64,000 bases of DNA from Pseudomonas sp. ML2-2023-3 (GTDB taxonomy: Bacteria > Pseudomonadota > Gammaproteobacteria > Pseudomonadales > Pseudomonadaceae): contig NZ_CP146343.1 in the NCBI RefSeq assembly GCF_037055275.1, forward strand, positions 4,834,001 to 4,898,000, given 5' to 3'. The translations under genes were made by a program, and so were the position numbers. Shown here piece by piece: positions 8,811-18,407 of this stretch (positions are counted from its first letter, which is position 1; each line of letters starts with the position of its first letter). Below the pieces are notes generated by a model. That model ran no database searches and had not been told where the DNA came from. It saw only the letters and a program-made list of their open reading frames with translations.

Positions 8811-9107
8811 TCAAATATACAGATCCAGCCCCAGCACTTCTGTTTCCCAATCGACGAAGCCTGCGGTGGTCAGGTAGCTGGCAAGGGCACTGGCTGCGCT
8901 TTTGCTCATGGCACGCTGGAAGATCATGTCCTGGGAACGGACCGGCAACTGGCTGATGCGCTCACCGGAAGGTGGGGTACGGGCAGCCTGGGGGGTGTTT
9001 TCGAACGAGGCTTCATTGTCGTCAACCGACTCATCGACCAGCGGCTGACCTTTACGCGGCTTGCGCTTGATCGGGTAGGACTGGGAAGAAAAGCCGTCAA
9101 TGCGCAT
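8811..9107 (-). CDS. Small conserved hypothetical protein
   Basis: A 98-residue protein with no recognised domain. It starts MRIDGFSSQSYPIKRKPRKG, has a charged, probably disordered first half, and a more hydrophobic C-terminal part (SKSAASALASYLTTAGFVDWETEVLGLDLYI) that could be an amphipathic helix. There is no signal peptide. It lies directly upstream of the DUF72 gene and downstream of tsaB on the same strand, a conserved Pseudomonas order to my knowledge, so I take it as a real gene. Function unknown. Confidence 0.7.
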   Translation of the reverse strand: MRIDGFSSQSYPIKRKPRKGQPLVDESVDDNEASFENTPQAARTPPSGERISQLPVRSQDMIFQRAMSKSAASALASYLTTAGFVDWETEVLGLDLYI

Positions 9108-9177
9108 GGCAACAAGCTCGTTAGCGATAGTTACAATTTAGCGGCGCTGGCAAGACTAAGCAAATGGGCCGGCTATT

Positions 9178-9225
9178 TTGTAGTCGCTGCCGAAGGAACG
9201 AGGCTGCGTTCGTCAGCGGCTACAA
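9178..9225. repeat. Short GTAGTCGCTGCCGAAGG-type palindrome (family B)
   Basis: A 48-base stem-loop, TTGTAGTCGCTG...CAGCGGCTACAA, in the 125-base gap between tsaB and the small hypothetical gene. It is a compact member of the second repeat family seen at four other intergenic sites in this window. Confidence 0.75.
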
Positions 9226-9232
9226 CAGCGGA

Positions 9233-9916
9233 TCAAACGCCACGTTCAGCTTTTGTAGCTGCCACCTTGTCGCGCAAGTACACCGGCTGTGCATCATCGG
9301 CCCGGATGGCCTCGCCACGGGCCCAGGCAAATCGGGCCAGGGTCAGCAGGTCTTCGGCGTGAGGCAACATGCCTGCGTCCATTGCGTACGGCTTGACGTT
9401 CAAGCGCTCGGCATACCCCCAGCCAGTCCCGGCGCCAAACCAGTCACCGCTGGCGCCATCCGGCAAGGCAGTTGCTTCCGGTGCGAGCACGGCTTCAGCG
9501 CCTTGCAGACGCATCTCCCCCGCCTGCTCGCGATAGCAACCCCAATACACTTCGTCCATTCGCGCATCGATGGCCGACACCACCTGGGTCGCGCCGTGCT
9601 CGCGATGGGCTCGCTGGGCCAGTACCGCCAGATTGGAGATCGGCAACACCGGGCGCTCCAGCGCAAAGGCCAGCCCCTGGACCACGCCAATGGCAATGCG
9701 CACACCGGTAAAGGCGCCAGGACCGCGGCCAAAAGCAATGGCATCGACCGCCGACAACTCGATCCCGGCCGCAGCCAGCAAGTCTTTGATCATCGGCAAC
9801 AGCTTTTGCGCGTGCAGGCGCGGGATCACCTCGTAGTGGCTAGTAACCTTGCCATCGTGCAACAAGGCAACTGAGCAAGCTTCAGTCGCGGTATCCAGGG
9901 CCAGCAAGGTGCTCAT
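9233..9916 (-). CDS. tsaB: tRNA threonylcarbamoyladenosine biosynthesis protein TsaB
   Basis: A 227-residue TsaB (YeaZ), the ASKHA-fold partner of TsaD and TsaE that makes t6A37 in tRNAs reading ANN codons. The N-terminus MSTLLALDTATEACSVAL carries the family's phosphate-binding-like motif, followed by HAQKLLPMIKDLL, the GPGAFTGVRIAIGVVQGLA block used for TsaD contact, and DARMDEVYWGCY. TsaB itself lacks the metal site of TsaD, as expected here. The internal ATG at 9916 is chosen because it gives the conserved N-terminus; the frame stays open 63 bases further upstream into the adk terminator. Confidence 0.92.
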   Translation of the reverse strand: MSTLLALDTATEACSVALLHDGKVTSHYEVIPRLHAQKLLPMIKDLLAAAGIELSAVDAIAFGRGPGAFTGVRIAIGVVQGLAFALERPVLPISNLAVLAQRAHREHGATQVVSAIDARMDEVYWGCYREQAGEMRLQGAEAVLAPEATALPDGASGDWFGAGTGWGYAERLNVKPYAMDAGMLPHAEDLLTLARFAWARGEAIRADDAQPVYLRDKVAATKAERGV

Positions 9917-9963
9917 CGGTGTTCCCGTCAGAATCAGAATTGAAAAAAGTGCAGCAGTATAAA

Positions 9964-9992
9964 CAACAACAGCCCGCAAGCGGGCTGTTGTG
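9964..9992. terminator. Intrinsic terminator downstream of adk
   Basis: A perfect 12-base-pair stem, ACAACAGCCCGC / GCGGGCTGTTGT, with a two-base AA loop, between adk and tsaB. A/T-rich bases flank it. It probably ends adk transcription on the minus strand. Confidence 0.75.
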
Positions 9993-10011
9993 ATGACGCA
10001 AAATCGACTTA

Positions 10012-10946
<935 letters not shown>

Positions 10947-13577
10947 TTAACCGGTGTTACGCAAGCCTGCCGCGATCCCGGCCACAGTCACCAGCAACGC
11001 TTGTTCCAGAGGGCTGTCCTGCGCCGCTTGCTGGCGTCGCGAACGTGCCAGAAGCTCGGCCTGCAATAGATGAAGAGGATCGAGGTAAGTGTTGCGCAAG
11101 CGGATGAATTCAAGGGTCTCGGGGCTGTGTGCCATCAACTGCGCCTGACCGGTCAAGCCCAGCACCACCGAGCACGCCTGCGACAATAGGTCGCGCAAGT
11201 GCGCACCCAATGGCAGCAGTTCCGGGCTCACCAAACGCTCGTCGTAGAGCCGGGCGATATCGGCATCGGCCTTGGCCAGGACCATTTCCAGCATGTCGAT
11301 GCGGGTACGGAAGAACGGCCACTGCTCGCGCATTTGTGCCAACTGCTCGCCTTCGCCCCGTGCCAGTGCCTGGCTCAGTGCGGTTTCCCAACCCAGCCAG
11401 GCGGGCAGCATCAGGCGGGTCTGGGTCCAGCCGAAAATCCACGGGATGGCCCGCAGGCTTTCAATCCCGCCTGCCCGGCGTTTGGCCGGACGACTTCCCA
11501 GCGGCAATCGCCCCAGTTCCTGCTCCGGCGTTGACTGGCGGAAGTACTCCACGAACTGTGGATTATCACGCACCACCCCACGGTAGGCCTTGACCCCGTC
11601 AGCTGCCAATTCGTCCATCAGTACCCGCCAGCCAGGTTCCGGCAGGGGCGGCGGGAGCAAGGTGGCTTCCAGTACGGCCGCCAGGTAGAGATTGAGATTC
11701 TGCTCGGCAATGTCCGGCAGGCCGAACTTGAAACGGATCATTTCGCCCTGTTCCGTGGTACGGAAGCGCCCCGCGACAGAGCCCGGCGGCTGCGACAGGA
11801 TCGCCGCGTGAGCCGGGCCACCGCCGCGCCCCACGGTGCCGCCACGACCATGGAACAACAACAATTCAACGCCTTGCTCGCGGCAGATATTGACCAGTGA
11901 CTCCTGCGCCCGGTACTGCGCCCAGGCCGCCGCAGTGGTGCCCGCATCCTTGGCAGAGTCGGAGTAGCCGATCATCACTTCCTGCGGGCCCTTCAGGTGT
12001 GCGCGATAACCCGGCAACAGCAACAGCCGCTCGATCACCGGTCCCGCGTTGTCCAGGTCGGCCAGGGTTTCAAACAACGGAACCACACGCATCGGGCGCT
12101 CAAGCCCGGCCTCTTTGAGCAGCAGTTGCACGGCCAGAACATCAGAGGCGGCACCGGCCATCGAGATCACATAGGACCCCAGGGAAGCCCCCGGTGCGGC
12201 TGCCACTTCGCGACAGGTCGCCAGTACTTCGGCGGTGTCGGCACCGGGCTTGAAGTAGCTGGGCAACAACGGGCGACGGTTGTTCAACTCGCGCATCAGG
12301 AAGATCAGGCGCGCATCTTCGTCCCAGTCTTCATAGCGGCCAAGGCCCAGGTAGTCGGTGATTTCGGTCATGGCCGAGGCGTGACGGGCCGCGTCCTGAC
12401 GCACATCGAGGCGCACCAGAAACAGGCCAAACGTCACGGCTCGGCGAAGGAAATCGAGCAATGGGCCATCAGCGATCACGCCCATGCCGCAGGCATGCAG
12501 TGATTGATAGCAAAGCTGCAGCGGCTCCAGCAGCTCGCGATTGTCCTGCAACACATCGCTCGGTGCAGGCTGCGTGCTGTTCAGGGCGCTATGGGCCCAG
12601 CTGCGGGTCGCCCGCAGGCGCTCACGCAATTGCTTGAGCACGGCGCGGTACGGCTCGGCACTCTCCCCTGCGACTGCCAACAGCTGCGGGGTGGCCTGTT
12701 GCATCGACAGGTCAGCGGCCAGTTTATCGATGTCGCGCAGGTACAAGTCAGCGGCCATCCAGCGCGCCAGCAGCAACACTTCGCGGGTCACGCTGGCGGT
12801 GACGTTGGGGTTGCCATCGCGGTCGCCGCCCATCCAGGAAGCAAAGCGAATCGGTGCCGCCTCCAGGGGCAGGTGCAACCCGGTCGCCGCATGCAGCGCC
12901 TTGTCAGCCTTTCGCAGCATGTGCGGCACGGCGTGCCACAAGGAGTGTTCGATCACAGCAAACCCCCACTTGGCCTCATCGACAGGTGTGGGGCGGGTGC
13001 GACGGATTTCTTCGGTGTGCCAGGCTTCAGCGATCAGCCGCTGCAAGCGCTGTTCGATTTCGGATTTTTCCGCAAGGGTCAGGTCACGATGGTCCTGGGC
13101 AGCCAACTGCTCAGCGATTGCGTCGTACTTTTGAATCAGCGTGCGACGAGTCACCTCGGTGGGGTGTGCGGTGAGCACCAGTTCGATGTCAAGACGGCTG
13201 ACCTGCCGCGCCAGCGACTCGGGGTCATGCCCTTCGGCCAGCAGCCGTTCGAGCAATTGAGGCAGGACCAGCGCCTCGAAAGGCTCGGCCTGACCTTCTT
13301 CACGGCGGTGGATCAGCTCGTACTGCTCGGCAATGTTCGCCAGGTTCAAAAACTGGTTGAACGCTCGCGCAACCGGCAGCACTTCATCGTCGCTCAAGGC
13401 ATCCAGAATCGCACTCAGCTCTTCGCCGGTAGTGCCGCGCCGGTCGGCCTTGGCCCCCTGGCGAATGCGCTCGATCTTGGCGAGAAAAGCTTCGCCATAT
13501 TGGTCACGAATCGTATTACCCAACAGCTCACCCAGCAGGTGAACATCATCGCGCAAGCGTGCATCAATATCGGTCAT
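10947..13577 (-). CDS. ppc: Phosphoenolpyruvate carboxylase
   Basis: An 876-residue PEP carboxylase, the cytoplasmic anaplerotic enzyme that makes oxaloacetate from PEP and bicarbonate. Both signature sites are visible: [14 protein letters not shown] with the catalytic His (about residue 140), and the glycine-rich loop [19 protein letters not shown] (about residue 570). The C-terminus carries the [16 protein letters not shown] segment and ends [11 protein letters not shown], the conserved tail of the allosteric aspartate-sensing region. Length is as in other pseudomonads. The ATG at 13577 ([16 protein letters not shown]) is chosen; the frame is open 111 bases upstream but that extension looks non-coding. 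Confidence 0.95.
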   Translation of the reverse strand: MTDIDARLRDDVHLLGELLGNTIRDQYGEAFLAKIERIRQGAKADRRGTTGEELSAILDALSDDEVLPVARAFNQFLNLANIAEQYELIHRREEGQAEPFEALVLPQLLERLLAEGHDPESLARQVSRLDIELVLTAHPTEVTRRTLIQKYDAIAEQLAAQDHRDLTLAEKSEIEQRLQRLIAEAWHTEEIRRTRPTPVDEAKWGFAVIEHSLWHAVPHMLRKADKALHAATGLHLPLEAAPIRFASWMGGDRDGNPNVTASVTREVLLLARWMAADLYLRDIDKLAADLSMQQATPQLLAVAGESAEPYRAVLKQLRERLRATRSWAHSALNSTQPAPSDVLQDNRELLEPLQLCYQSLHACGMGVIADGPLLDFLRRAVTFGLFLVRLDVRQDAARHASAMTEITDYLGLGRYEDWDEDARLIFLMRELNNRRPLLPSYFKPGADTAEVLATCREVAAAPGASLGSYVISMAGAASDVLAVQLLLKEAGLERPMRVVPLFETLADLDNAGPVIERLLLLPGYRAHLKGPQEVMIGYSDSAKDAGTTAAAWAQYRAQESLVNICREQGVELLLFHGRGGTVGRGGGPAHAAILSQPPGSVAGRFRTTEQGEMIRFKFGLPDIAEQNLNLYLAAVLEATLLPPPLPEPGWRVLMDELAADGVKAYRGVVRDNPQFVEYFRQSTPEQELGRLPLGSRPAKRRAGGIESLRAIPWIFGWTQTRLMLPAWLGWETALSQALARGEGEQLAQMREQWPFFRTRIDMLEMVLAKADADIARLYDERLVSPELLPLGAHLRDLLSQACSVVLGLTGQAQLMAHSPETLEFIRLRNTYLDPLHLLQAELLARSRRQQAAQDSPLEQALLVTVAGIAAGLRNTG

Positions 13578-13727
13578 CAGCAGTTTCTCCAGCAGTATCC
13601 GGGGGACAGCTCGTCCCCAAGAGTGCTTTGCAACGCCTGCTTTTGACAAGTCTTGCACGGGGCAAAACGTAAATAGGCGCCTGACCAATCGGTCAAAAAT
13701 CTTTTAGGCCATTTGCCATCTTTTTTT

Positions 13728-13755
13728 GAACTATTCAAAAATCGTTTCGGTCACA
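13728..13755 (+). promoter_or_regulatory. Putative AlgU (sigma-E-type) promoter for the DUF4398-lptF genes
   Basis: GAACTA at 13728-13733, a 17-base spacer, and TCACA at 13751-13755 fit the AlgU consensus GAACTT-N16/17-TCtgA. P. aeruginosa lptF is known to be AlgU-dependent, which supports the call. A second GGAACT at 13775, part of the palindrome GGAAC-TCGT-GTTCC, is a weaker alternative. Confidence 0.55.
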
Positions 13756-13847
13756 GCCATTAACCATCACCGCTGGAACTCGTGTTCCAACACTCCGGGT
13801 GACGCCACCAGTCGTGATGGAATTAGCTGTTATTAAGGAGTTTCCCA

Positions 13848-14261
13848 ATGGAGTTGAAGACCATGATGACCCGCACTGTCAAAACCACCTCCCCTCGCCT
13901 GCGCGGGCTAAAACTGGCTGCGCTGGCAATCGGCACCAGCTTCGTTTTGGCCGGTTGTGCTGGAAATCCACCGTCAGAGCAGTACGCCGTGACCCAATCG
14001 GCCGTGAACAACGCCGTGAGCGCAGGCGCTACTGAATATGCACCGGTAGAAATGAAGTCGGCTCAGGACAAGCTCAAGCAGGCCGAGCTGGCCATGCATG
14101 ACAAAAAATACGATGAAGCCCGTCGTCTCTCCGAGCAAGCGGAATGGGACGCTCGCGTAGCAGAGCGCAAAGCCCAGGCCGCCAAGGCAGAGAAGGCCGT
14201 TCAGGATGCTCAGAATGCCGTTCAGCAACTGCGTCAGGAAGGCATGCGCAGCGTTCAATAA
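13848..14261 (+). CDS. DUF4398 lipoprotein
   Basis: A 137-residue lipoprotein. A long basic N-region (MELKTMMTRTVKTTSPRLRG) precedes the hydrophobic core and the lipobox VLAGC. The mature part is a helical DUF4398 domain: SAQDKLKQAELAMHDKKYDEARRL then a heptad-rich segment with Ala, Lys and Glu that should form a coiled coil. DUF4398 also forms the N-terminal part of the next gene product, so the two proteins are related in their helical parts. AAGGAG lies 8 bases before the ATG. It is co-directional with lptF (66-base gap) and probably under the AlgU-type promoter upstream. Precise role unknown; outer-membrane location likely. Confidence 0.82.
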   Translation: MELKTMMTRTVKTTSPRLRGLKLAALAIGTSFVLAGCAGNPPSEQYAVTQSAVNNAVSAGATEYAPVEMKSAQDKLKQAELAMHDKKYDEARRLSEQAEWDARVAERKAQAAKAEKAVQDAQNAVQQLRQEGMRSVQ

Positions 14262-14327
14262 ACGCTGCCCCTTTTTGACTGCACCTGGCGACACAGCACT
14301 CCTAATCGATAGAAAGGACTAAATATC

Positions 14328-15107
14328 ATGCGCAATACAGTAATGATCCCCGCCCTGTTAGCTCTGAGCGTTGGCCTGGCGGCGTGCTCGCACCAGCCGA
14401 ACGTCAACCTGGAAAACGCCAAGACCAACTTCTCGGCCCTGCAAACCAACCCTGAGTCGACCAAGGTTGCAGCGCTGGAAACCAAGGACGCCAGCGAATG
14501 GCTGGACAAGGCCGAGAAGGCTTACCTGAACAAGGAAGACGAGTCCAAGGTTGATCAACTGGCTTACCTGACCAATCAGCGTGTTGAAGTGGCCAAGCAA
14601 ACCATCGCGTTGCGCACCGCTGAAAACAACCTGAAGAACGCAGGCGCAGCCCGTAACCAGGCATTGCTTGATGCCCGTGATGCGCAGATCAAGCAACTCA
14701 AGGGCATGAGCGCCAAGCAAACCGAGCGCGGCACGCTGGTCACCTTTGGTGATGTGCTGTTCCAGTTCGGCAAGTCCGACCTGCAGCCCAACGGCATGCG
14801 CAATATCAATACCCTGGCCGAGTACCTGATCCAGAACCCGGACCGCAAGGTGATTGTCGAGGGTTACACCGACAGTGTCGGTTCGGCAGCTTTCAACCAG
14901 ACGTTGTCTGAGCGCCGTGCTGAATCGGTGCGTAATGCACTGGTGCGCAAAGGCGTAGACCCGACCCGCATCGTGGCTCAGGGCTATGGCAAGGAATACC
15001 CTGTCGCGAGCAACAGCACCGATTCGGGCCGTGCCCAGAACCGTCGCGTTGAAGTGACCATCTCCAATGACAACCAGCCTGTAGCTCCGCGCTCCTCGAT
15101 GCAGTAA
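14328..15107 (+). CDS. lptF: OmpA-family outer-membrane lipoprotein LptF
   Basis: A 259-residue outer-membrane lipoprotein. The signal has lipobox GLAAC (Cys near residue 21); residues 25-130 form a DUF4398-like helical region; residues 135-245 are an OmpA-type peptidoglycan-binding domain with LVTFGDVLFQFGKSDL, VEGYTDSVGSAAFNQTLSERRA and AQNRRVEVTI, where the Asp and Arg that bind diaminopimelate are conserved. In P. aeruginosa LptF is AlgU-regulated and linked to envelope integrity and survival under hypochlorite. A strong intrinsic terminator follows 9 bases after the stop, so the DUF4398 gene and lptF form a two-gene unit. Confidence 0.87.
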   Translation: MRNTVMIPALLALSVGLAACSHQPNVNLENAKTNFSALQTNPESTKVAALETKDASEWLDKAEKAYLNKEDESKVDQLAYLTNQRVEVAKQTIALRTAENNLKNAGAARNQALLDARDAQIKQLKGMSAKQTERGTLVTFGDVLFQFGKSDLQPNGMRNINTLAEYLIQNPDRKVIVEGYTDSVGSAAFNQTLSERRAESVRNALVRKGVDPTRIVAQGYGKEYPVASNSTDSGRAQNRRVEVTISNDNQPVAPRSSMQ

Positions 15108-15115
15108 CCCCCTGT

Positions 15116-15155
15116 AAAAAAAGCCCCGCCTGAGTGATCAGGCGGGGCTTTTTTT
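15116..15155. terminator. Bidirectional intrinsic terminator after lptF
   Basis: AAAAAAAGCCCCGCC / GGCGGGGCTTTTTTT with loop TGAGTGATCA, whose ends can also pair. The A-run on one side and T-run on the other make it work for lptF and for the convergent gene at 15186. Confidence 0.93.
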
Positions 15156-15185
15156 GGGCGCAGATAAATCCACAACTGTGGCGCT

Positions 15186-15512
15186 TTACTGCTGCAGCTT
15201 CGGTGTTTCCTGGTCCAGGCAACGCACCGCCTGTTTCTTGTTGTTGACCAGTACCCCGGTCAGGCCTTTTTGTTCGGTATCGAACAACACGATGATGCCG
15301 TCAATGCACTTCGCCACCTGATTGGCCGGGGTGAGGGAGACTTTATAGTCTTCGCCCGGGATGGTCTTGAGCATGGTGTAGTCACTGAGCAGCAAGGCGT
15401 CTTCAGGCTTGGCGAAGTGCAGGTAGCCGTAGTACCACAGGGCCCCCACTGTGCCGATGATGCTGCAGATACCGGTAATGATCAGGGGGATGGCGTTGCG
15501 TTCTTCACTCAT
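15186..15512 (-). CDS. Small single-span inner-membrane protein, function unknown
   Basis: A 108-residue protein with one N-terminal transmembrane helix (about residues 8-30, LIITGICSIIGTVGALWYYGYL) and a small soluble domain with two cysteines (AKCIDG and AVRCLDQ) that would face the periplasm if the N-terminus is inside, and could pair. It overlaps the upstream alpha/beta hydrolase gene by 4 bases (ATGA), so the two are translationally coupled. I do not recognise the family. Confidence 0.72.
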   Translation of the reverse strand: MSEERNAIPLIITGICSIIGTVGALWYYGYLHFAKPEDALLLSDYTMLKTIPGEDYKVSLTPANQVAKCIDGIIVLFDTEQKGLTGVLVNNKKQAVRCLDQETPKLQQ

Positions 15513-16420
15513 TGTTGGCTCTCGGGTTCACGTTCGGTGTTCGGTGAGGCGGGGTAATTGGCGATTTCGCCCAGTCGCCGCACGCCATTGAAATGTTGGG
15601 GGTCATCCAGGTAACGCAGCATCACCTGACGCCAGGTCGGGTCGGCAAATGTCTGTACGTGACCACCACGGGTCAGTTGCAGCACCTTGGGCAGGGGCGC
15701 AGCTTGATACAGGCGCAGGCCATTGGAAAGCGGCACGACCGGATCATCCAGGCTGTGGAAGATCAGCATCGGCACGCCGCCCATGTGCGGCATGGCATAG
15801 ATGGCACTGTCGGCATCGGGCACCAGCCACGATAACGGCACTTGCAACGGCCAGGTCAGCCAGGACGTACTCAAGGCAAACTGCCCCACTTCGCGGTAAC
15901 TGGCCGGAACGCCATCGAGCACCATGGCCGTGATTCGCGCCCGCTGCTGCGGGTGCTCGCTCAGGTAGTGAATCCCCATCGCGCCGCCCAGGCTTTGCCC
16001 CAGCACAATCAGCGGCAAGCCCTGGGTGTGCGGCTGGTGCTGCAACCACTCGAACGCCGCGTCGATGTCCTGATACACCCCTGGCAAGCCCGGCGAGCCC
16101 TGGGACAGGCCGTAGCCGCGATAATCAAGCATCAGCACCTGATAGCCCTGGGCTGGCAGCCACGCAGTAGCGCCAAGGTGATAGGCCAGGTTGCCGCCAT
16201 TGCCGTGCAGATGCAGCACGGTACCCTTGAGGGGTACACCTTTTTTGGCCGGCAACCACCAGCCACTCAGGCGCGTGCCATCGGCGGCCGTCAAGGTCAC
16301 GTCACGATATTCAAGGCCTGCCGCCGTCGGGGTGATCGGCAGACCGGGCTCGGGATAGAACAGCAATGAACTGCATCCGCTGAGGCTCAACAGCAGGCAG
16401 AGTGCAGCCAGGGTTTTCAT
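15509..16420 (-). CDS. Alpha/beta hydrolase, lipoprotein
   Basis: A 303-residue hydrolase of the BAAT/serine-aminopeptidase-like type. The N-terminal signal ends in lipobox SLSGC, so the enzyme is probably membrane-tethered outside the cytoplasm. The oxyanion segment LHLHGNGGNLAYH, the nucleophile elbow GQSLGG (Ser about residue 145), an acid residue near FHSLDDPVVP and a His at RGGHVQTF complete the triad in canonical order. Substrate unknown; esterase or lipase activity is likely for the fold. It is coupled to the small membrane protein downstream by a 4-base overlap. Confidence 0.83.
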   Translation of the reverse strand: MKTLAALCLLLSLSGCSSLLFYPEPGLPITPTAAGLEYRDVTLTAADGTRLSGWWLPAKKGVPLKGTVLHLHGNGGNLAYHLGATAWLPAQGYQVLMLDYRGYGLSQGSPGLPGVYQDIDAAFEWLQHQPHTQGLPLIVLGQSLGGAMGIHYLSEHPQQRARITAMVLDGVPASYREVGQFALSTSWLTWPLQVPLSWLVPDADSAIYAMPHMGGVPMLIFHSLDDPVVPLSNGLRLYQAAPLPKVLQLTRGGHVQTFADPTWRQVMLRYLDDPQHFNGVRRLGEIANYPASPNTEREPESQQ

Positions 16421-16436
16421 CTTACTAGCTACCCTA

Positions 16437-16530
16437 TGTAGTCGCTGCCGAAGGCTGCGATGGGGTTTGTGGGGCCTTCAATAAAAACGGCTTGCTGCGC
16501 AACCCTTCGCAGCCTTCGGCAGCGACTACA
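16437..16530. repeat. Family B palindromic element
   Basis: A 94-base element with near-perfect terminal arms, TGTAGTCGCTGCCGAAGG and CCTTCGGCAGCGACTACA, extended by CTGCGA / TCGCAG. The centre (TTCAATAAAAACGGCTTGCTGCGCAA) is shared in part with the element at 19156-19247. It fills the gap between the hydrolase and the QEGLA gene. Confidence 0.88.
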
Positions 16531-16543
16531 GGTTTTGTGTTGC

Positions 16544-17821
16544 TTACAAAATGTTGGAGTAATCCGCTTCGATACGATCAAGGCTCAAATGGTTGAGGAA
16601 GTTGGAGAAACACATCCAGGCCGAGAGCGCGTTCATGTCCCTGAACTGATCCGGCAAGTACTTGGGTGCTACCACCAATCCTTCATCCACCAACTGGCGC
16701 AAGGTGCGCATGTCTTCCAGCGTGGTTTTGCCACAGAACAACAGCGGCACTTGTTCCAGCTTGCCTTTACGCACGGCCAGCTGAATGTAGTTGTAAACCA
16801 TGATGAAGCCCTTGAGGTAGGACAAGTCTTTGGTGAATGGCAGGCCGTTTGGCACCGACCCACGGAAAACCCGACTCGCATTGCCATAGCTTTCTGGCAT
16901 CTCAAAGCCTTGCTCACGGAAGAACTCGTACACCTGCATAAAGTCCGCGCCCTCCTCCACCATATGAATGGCACGGGTGCGGTTGGTCAGTTTGCGCAGG
17001 CGGCTGGGGTAGGAGGCAAAGGTGATGATCTCCATCAGAATCGCCAGCCCCTCCTGGGTCACGGTGGACGACGGCGGCCCCTTGGACAGGAAGGTGCAGA
17101 TCGGCTGGTTCAGACCATTGAGCGTGGTGCCCACATGCACCAGCCCTTCGTGAACTTCCAGCGCTCGCACGTCGCGTTCGTTGAACATCGCATCCGTGCG
17201 GATCTTGATGTAATCGGCCCCCGCCGCCGCATCCGCGACAATGCCGTCGGACTCGAACACGCGGATGGTCTCTTCGGCCTCGCCAAACACCTTGTTCAGA
17301 CGGCTTTGCAGCAGGTTCACGGCATCCTTGGCCGTCAGGGTCTTGGCTTCGTCCTTGAGCGCGCCACGCCCGTCGATGTTGTCCAGGTAGTCGGACATCA
17401 TCAGGCCCAGGTCGGCCAGGGTCGGGTCGCCGGCATGGAACGCGTCGGAGGCCGCGCCATACAGTTCCTGGGAGATCAGACCGAAATCTTCAGTGCCGCG
17501 CGCTTCAAGCATGCGCACCACCATCCGGTACTCTTTGCACATACGGCGCATGATCTGCCCGACCGGGTTGAACTGCCCCAGCTGGCGAGTGATATCACGC
17601 TCGATGTTCTGAAACTCGGACTTCACCGCCGCCGAATCAAAGGACAGCGGCCGGCCGAGGTAATAGTCGCGATTGACCGCGGGCATTTCCTTGCCCTTGG
17701 CCTTTAAAAAGCCTTGGCGGATGCTGTCGTCCCACTTCACCGCATCCAGCACGCGGATCGGTGTTTGTGCCAGCACGATGCGGTCAGACAACGTGCGTAT
17801 CGTGCGCTGGTAGTCGTCCAC
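16544..17821 (-). CDS. QEGLA-motif (DUF1704) putative zinc metallopeptidase
   Basis: A 425-residue protein annotated in databases as flavohemoglobin expression-modulating QEGLA motif protein. The motif HEGLVH (residues 224-229, an HExxxH pattern) and TQEGLA (255-260) about 30 residues later would supply two histidines and a glutamate for zinc plus a catalytic glutamate. The DUF1704 family includes the eukaryotic tubulin carboxypeptidases called MATCAP, so a bacterial carboxypeptidase role is plausible, but the substrate is unknown. No signal peptide, so cytoplasmic. The start is GTG at 17821, with AAAGGA upstream. It stands between a family B repeat and a small lipoprotein gene on the same strand (25-base gap). 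Confidence 0.82.
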   Translation of the reverse strand: MDDYQRTIRTLSDRIVLAQTPIRVLDAVKWDDSIRQGFLKAKGKEMPAVNRDYYLGRPLSFDSAAVKSEFQNIERDITRQLGQFNPVGQIMRRMCKEYRMVVRMLEARGTEDFGLISQELYGAASDAFHAGDPTLADLGLMMSDYLDNIDGRGALKDEAKTLTAKDAVNLLQSRLNKVFGEAEETIRVFESDGIVADAAAGADYIKIRTDAMFNERDVRALEVHEGLVHVGTTLNGLNQPICTFLSKGPPSSTVTQEGLAILMEIITFASYPSRLRKLTNRTRAIHMVEEGADFMQVYEFFREQGFEMPESYGNASRVFRGSVPNGLPFTKDLSYLKGFIMVYNYIQLAVRKGKLEQVPLLFCGKTTLEDMRTLRQLVDEGLVVAPKYLPDQFRDMNALSAWMCFSNFLNHLSLDRIEADYSNIL

Positions 17822-17846
17822 CGGAAGCTTCCTTTAATTAAGAGCG

Positions 17847-18395
17847 TTACTTGGCCACACGTTTATAGCGGGCCGCTTCGACAAATACGTCGGAATTGGC
17901 CGGGTCGTCCAGGTAGGCAAAGACTTCAGCCGACGGGCTTTTGATCAAGGTGCCAGGGCCTTCGGCGGTTTCAACCGGGTCGCCGTTCAATACGGACTGG
18001 CCGATGGCCTGCTTGACTTGCTCCAGGTCCAGATCGTAGATCACCAGTTCGCCGTTATCGGTCAACTCGAAACCGCTCAGCGTGTGATTGCCCCCCAGTT
18101 TGGCCGGTATCGCAGCCGAGGCATACCAGCGACTGCCGTGGCGGGCAACAATGAACACATAACGCTCACGGGCCTTGGGCTCACCTTTGGGATAGACCAC
18201 CGCCTGGTAACGCGTTTTGTCGACGGCACTGATTTCGAGATTGCGGGCTTGCCCCCAGGCGTCCTTGCTGACCCATTTACCCAGCAGCTGTTTGGGTGCC
18301 GGCTGTGCCACAAGCGGCGCCTGACTAAAAGTTACCAGGCATCCGTTCAACATAAAAAACGACAATGCCATGAGCATCACGCGCCAAGCTTTCAT
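17847..18395 (-). CDS. Hypothetical lipoprotein
   Basis: A 182-residue putative lipoprotein. Its N-terminus MKAWRVMLMALSFFMLNGC carries a lipobox-like LNGC. The mature part has two recognisable stretches: LLGKWVSKDAWGQARNLEISAV, which resembles lipocalin-like small beta-barrels, and a C-terminal segment VLNGDPVETAEG...SPSAEVFAYLDDP typical of a conserved Pseudomonas hypothetical family. It lies between a TetR regulator and the QEGLA gene on one strand, probably a single transcript with the latter. Function unknown. Confidence 0.75.
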   Translation of the reverse strand: MKAWRVMLMALSFFMLNGCLVTFSQAPLVAQPAPKQLLGKWVSKDAWGQARNLEISAVDKTRYQAVVYPKGEPKARERYVFIVARHGSRWYASAAIPAKLGGNHTLSGFELTDNGELVIYDLDLEQVKQAIGQSVLNGDPVETAEGPGTLIKSPSAEVFAYLDDPANSDVFVEAARYKRVAK

Positions 18396-18407
18396 GCCTG
18401 CATCCTT

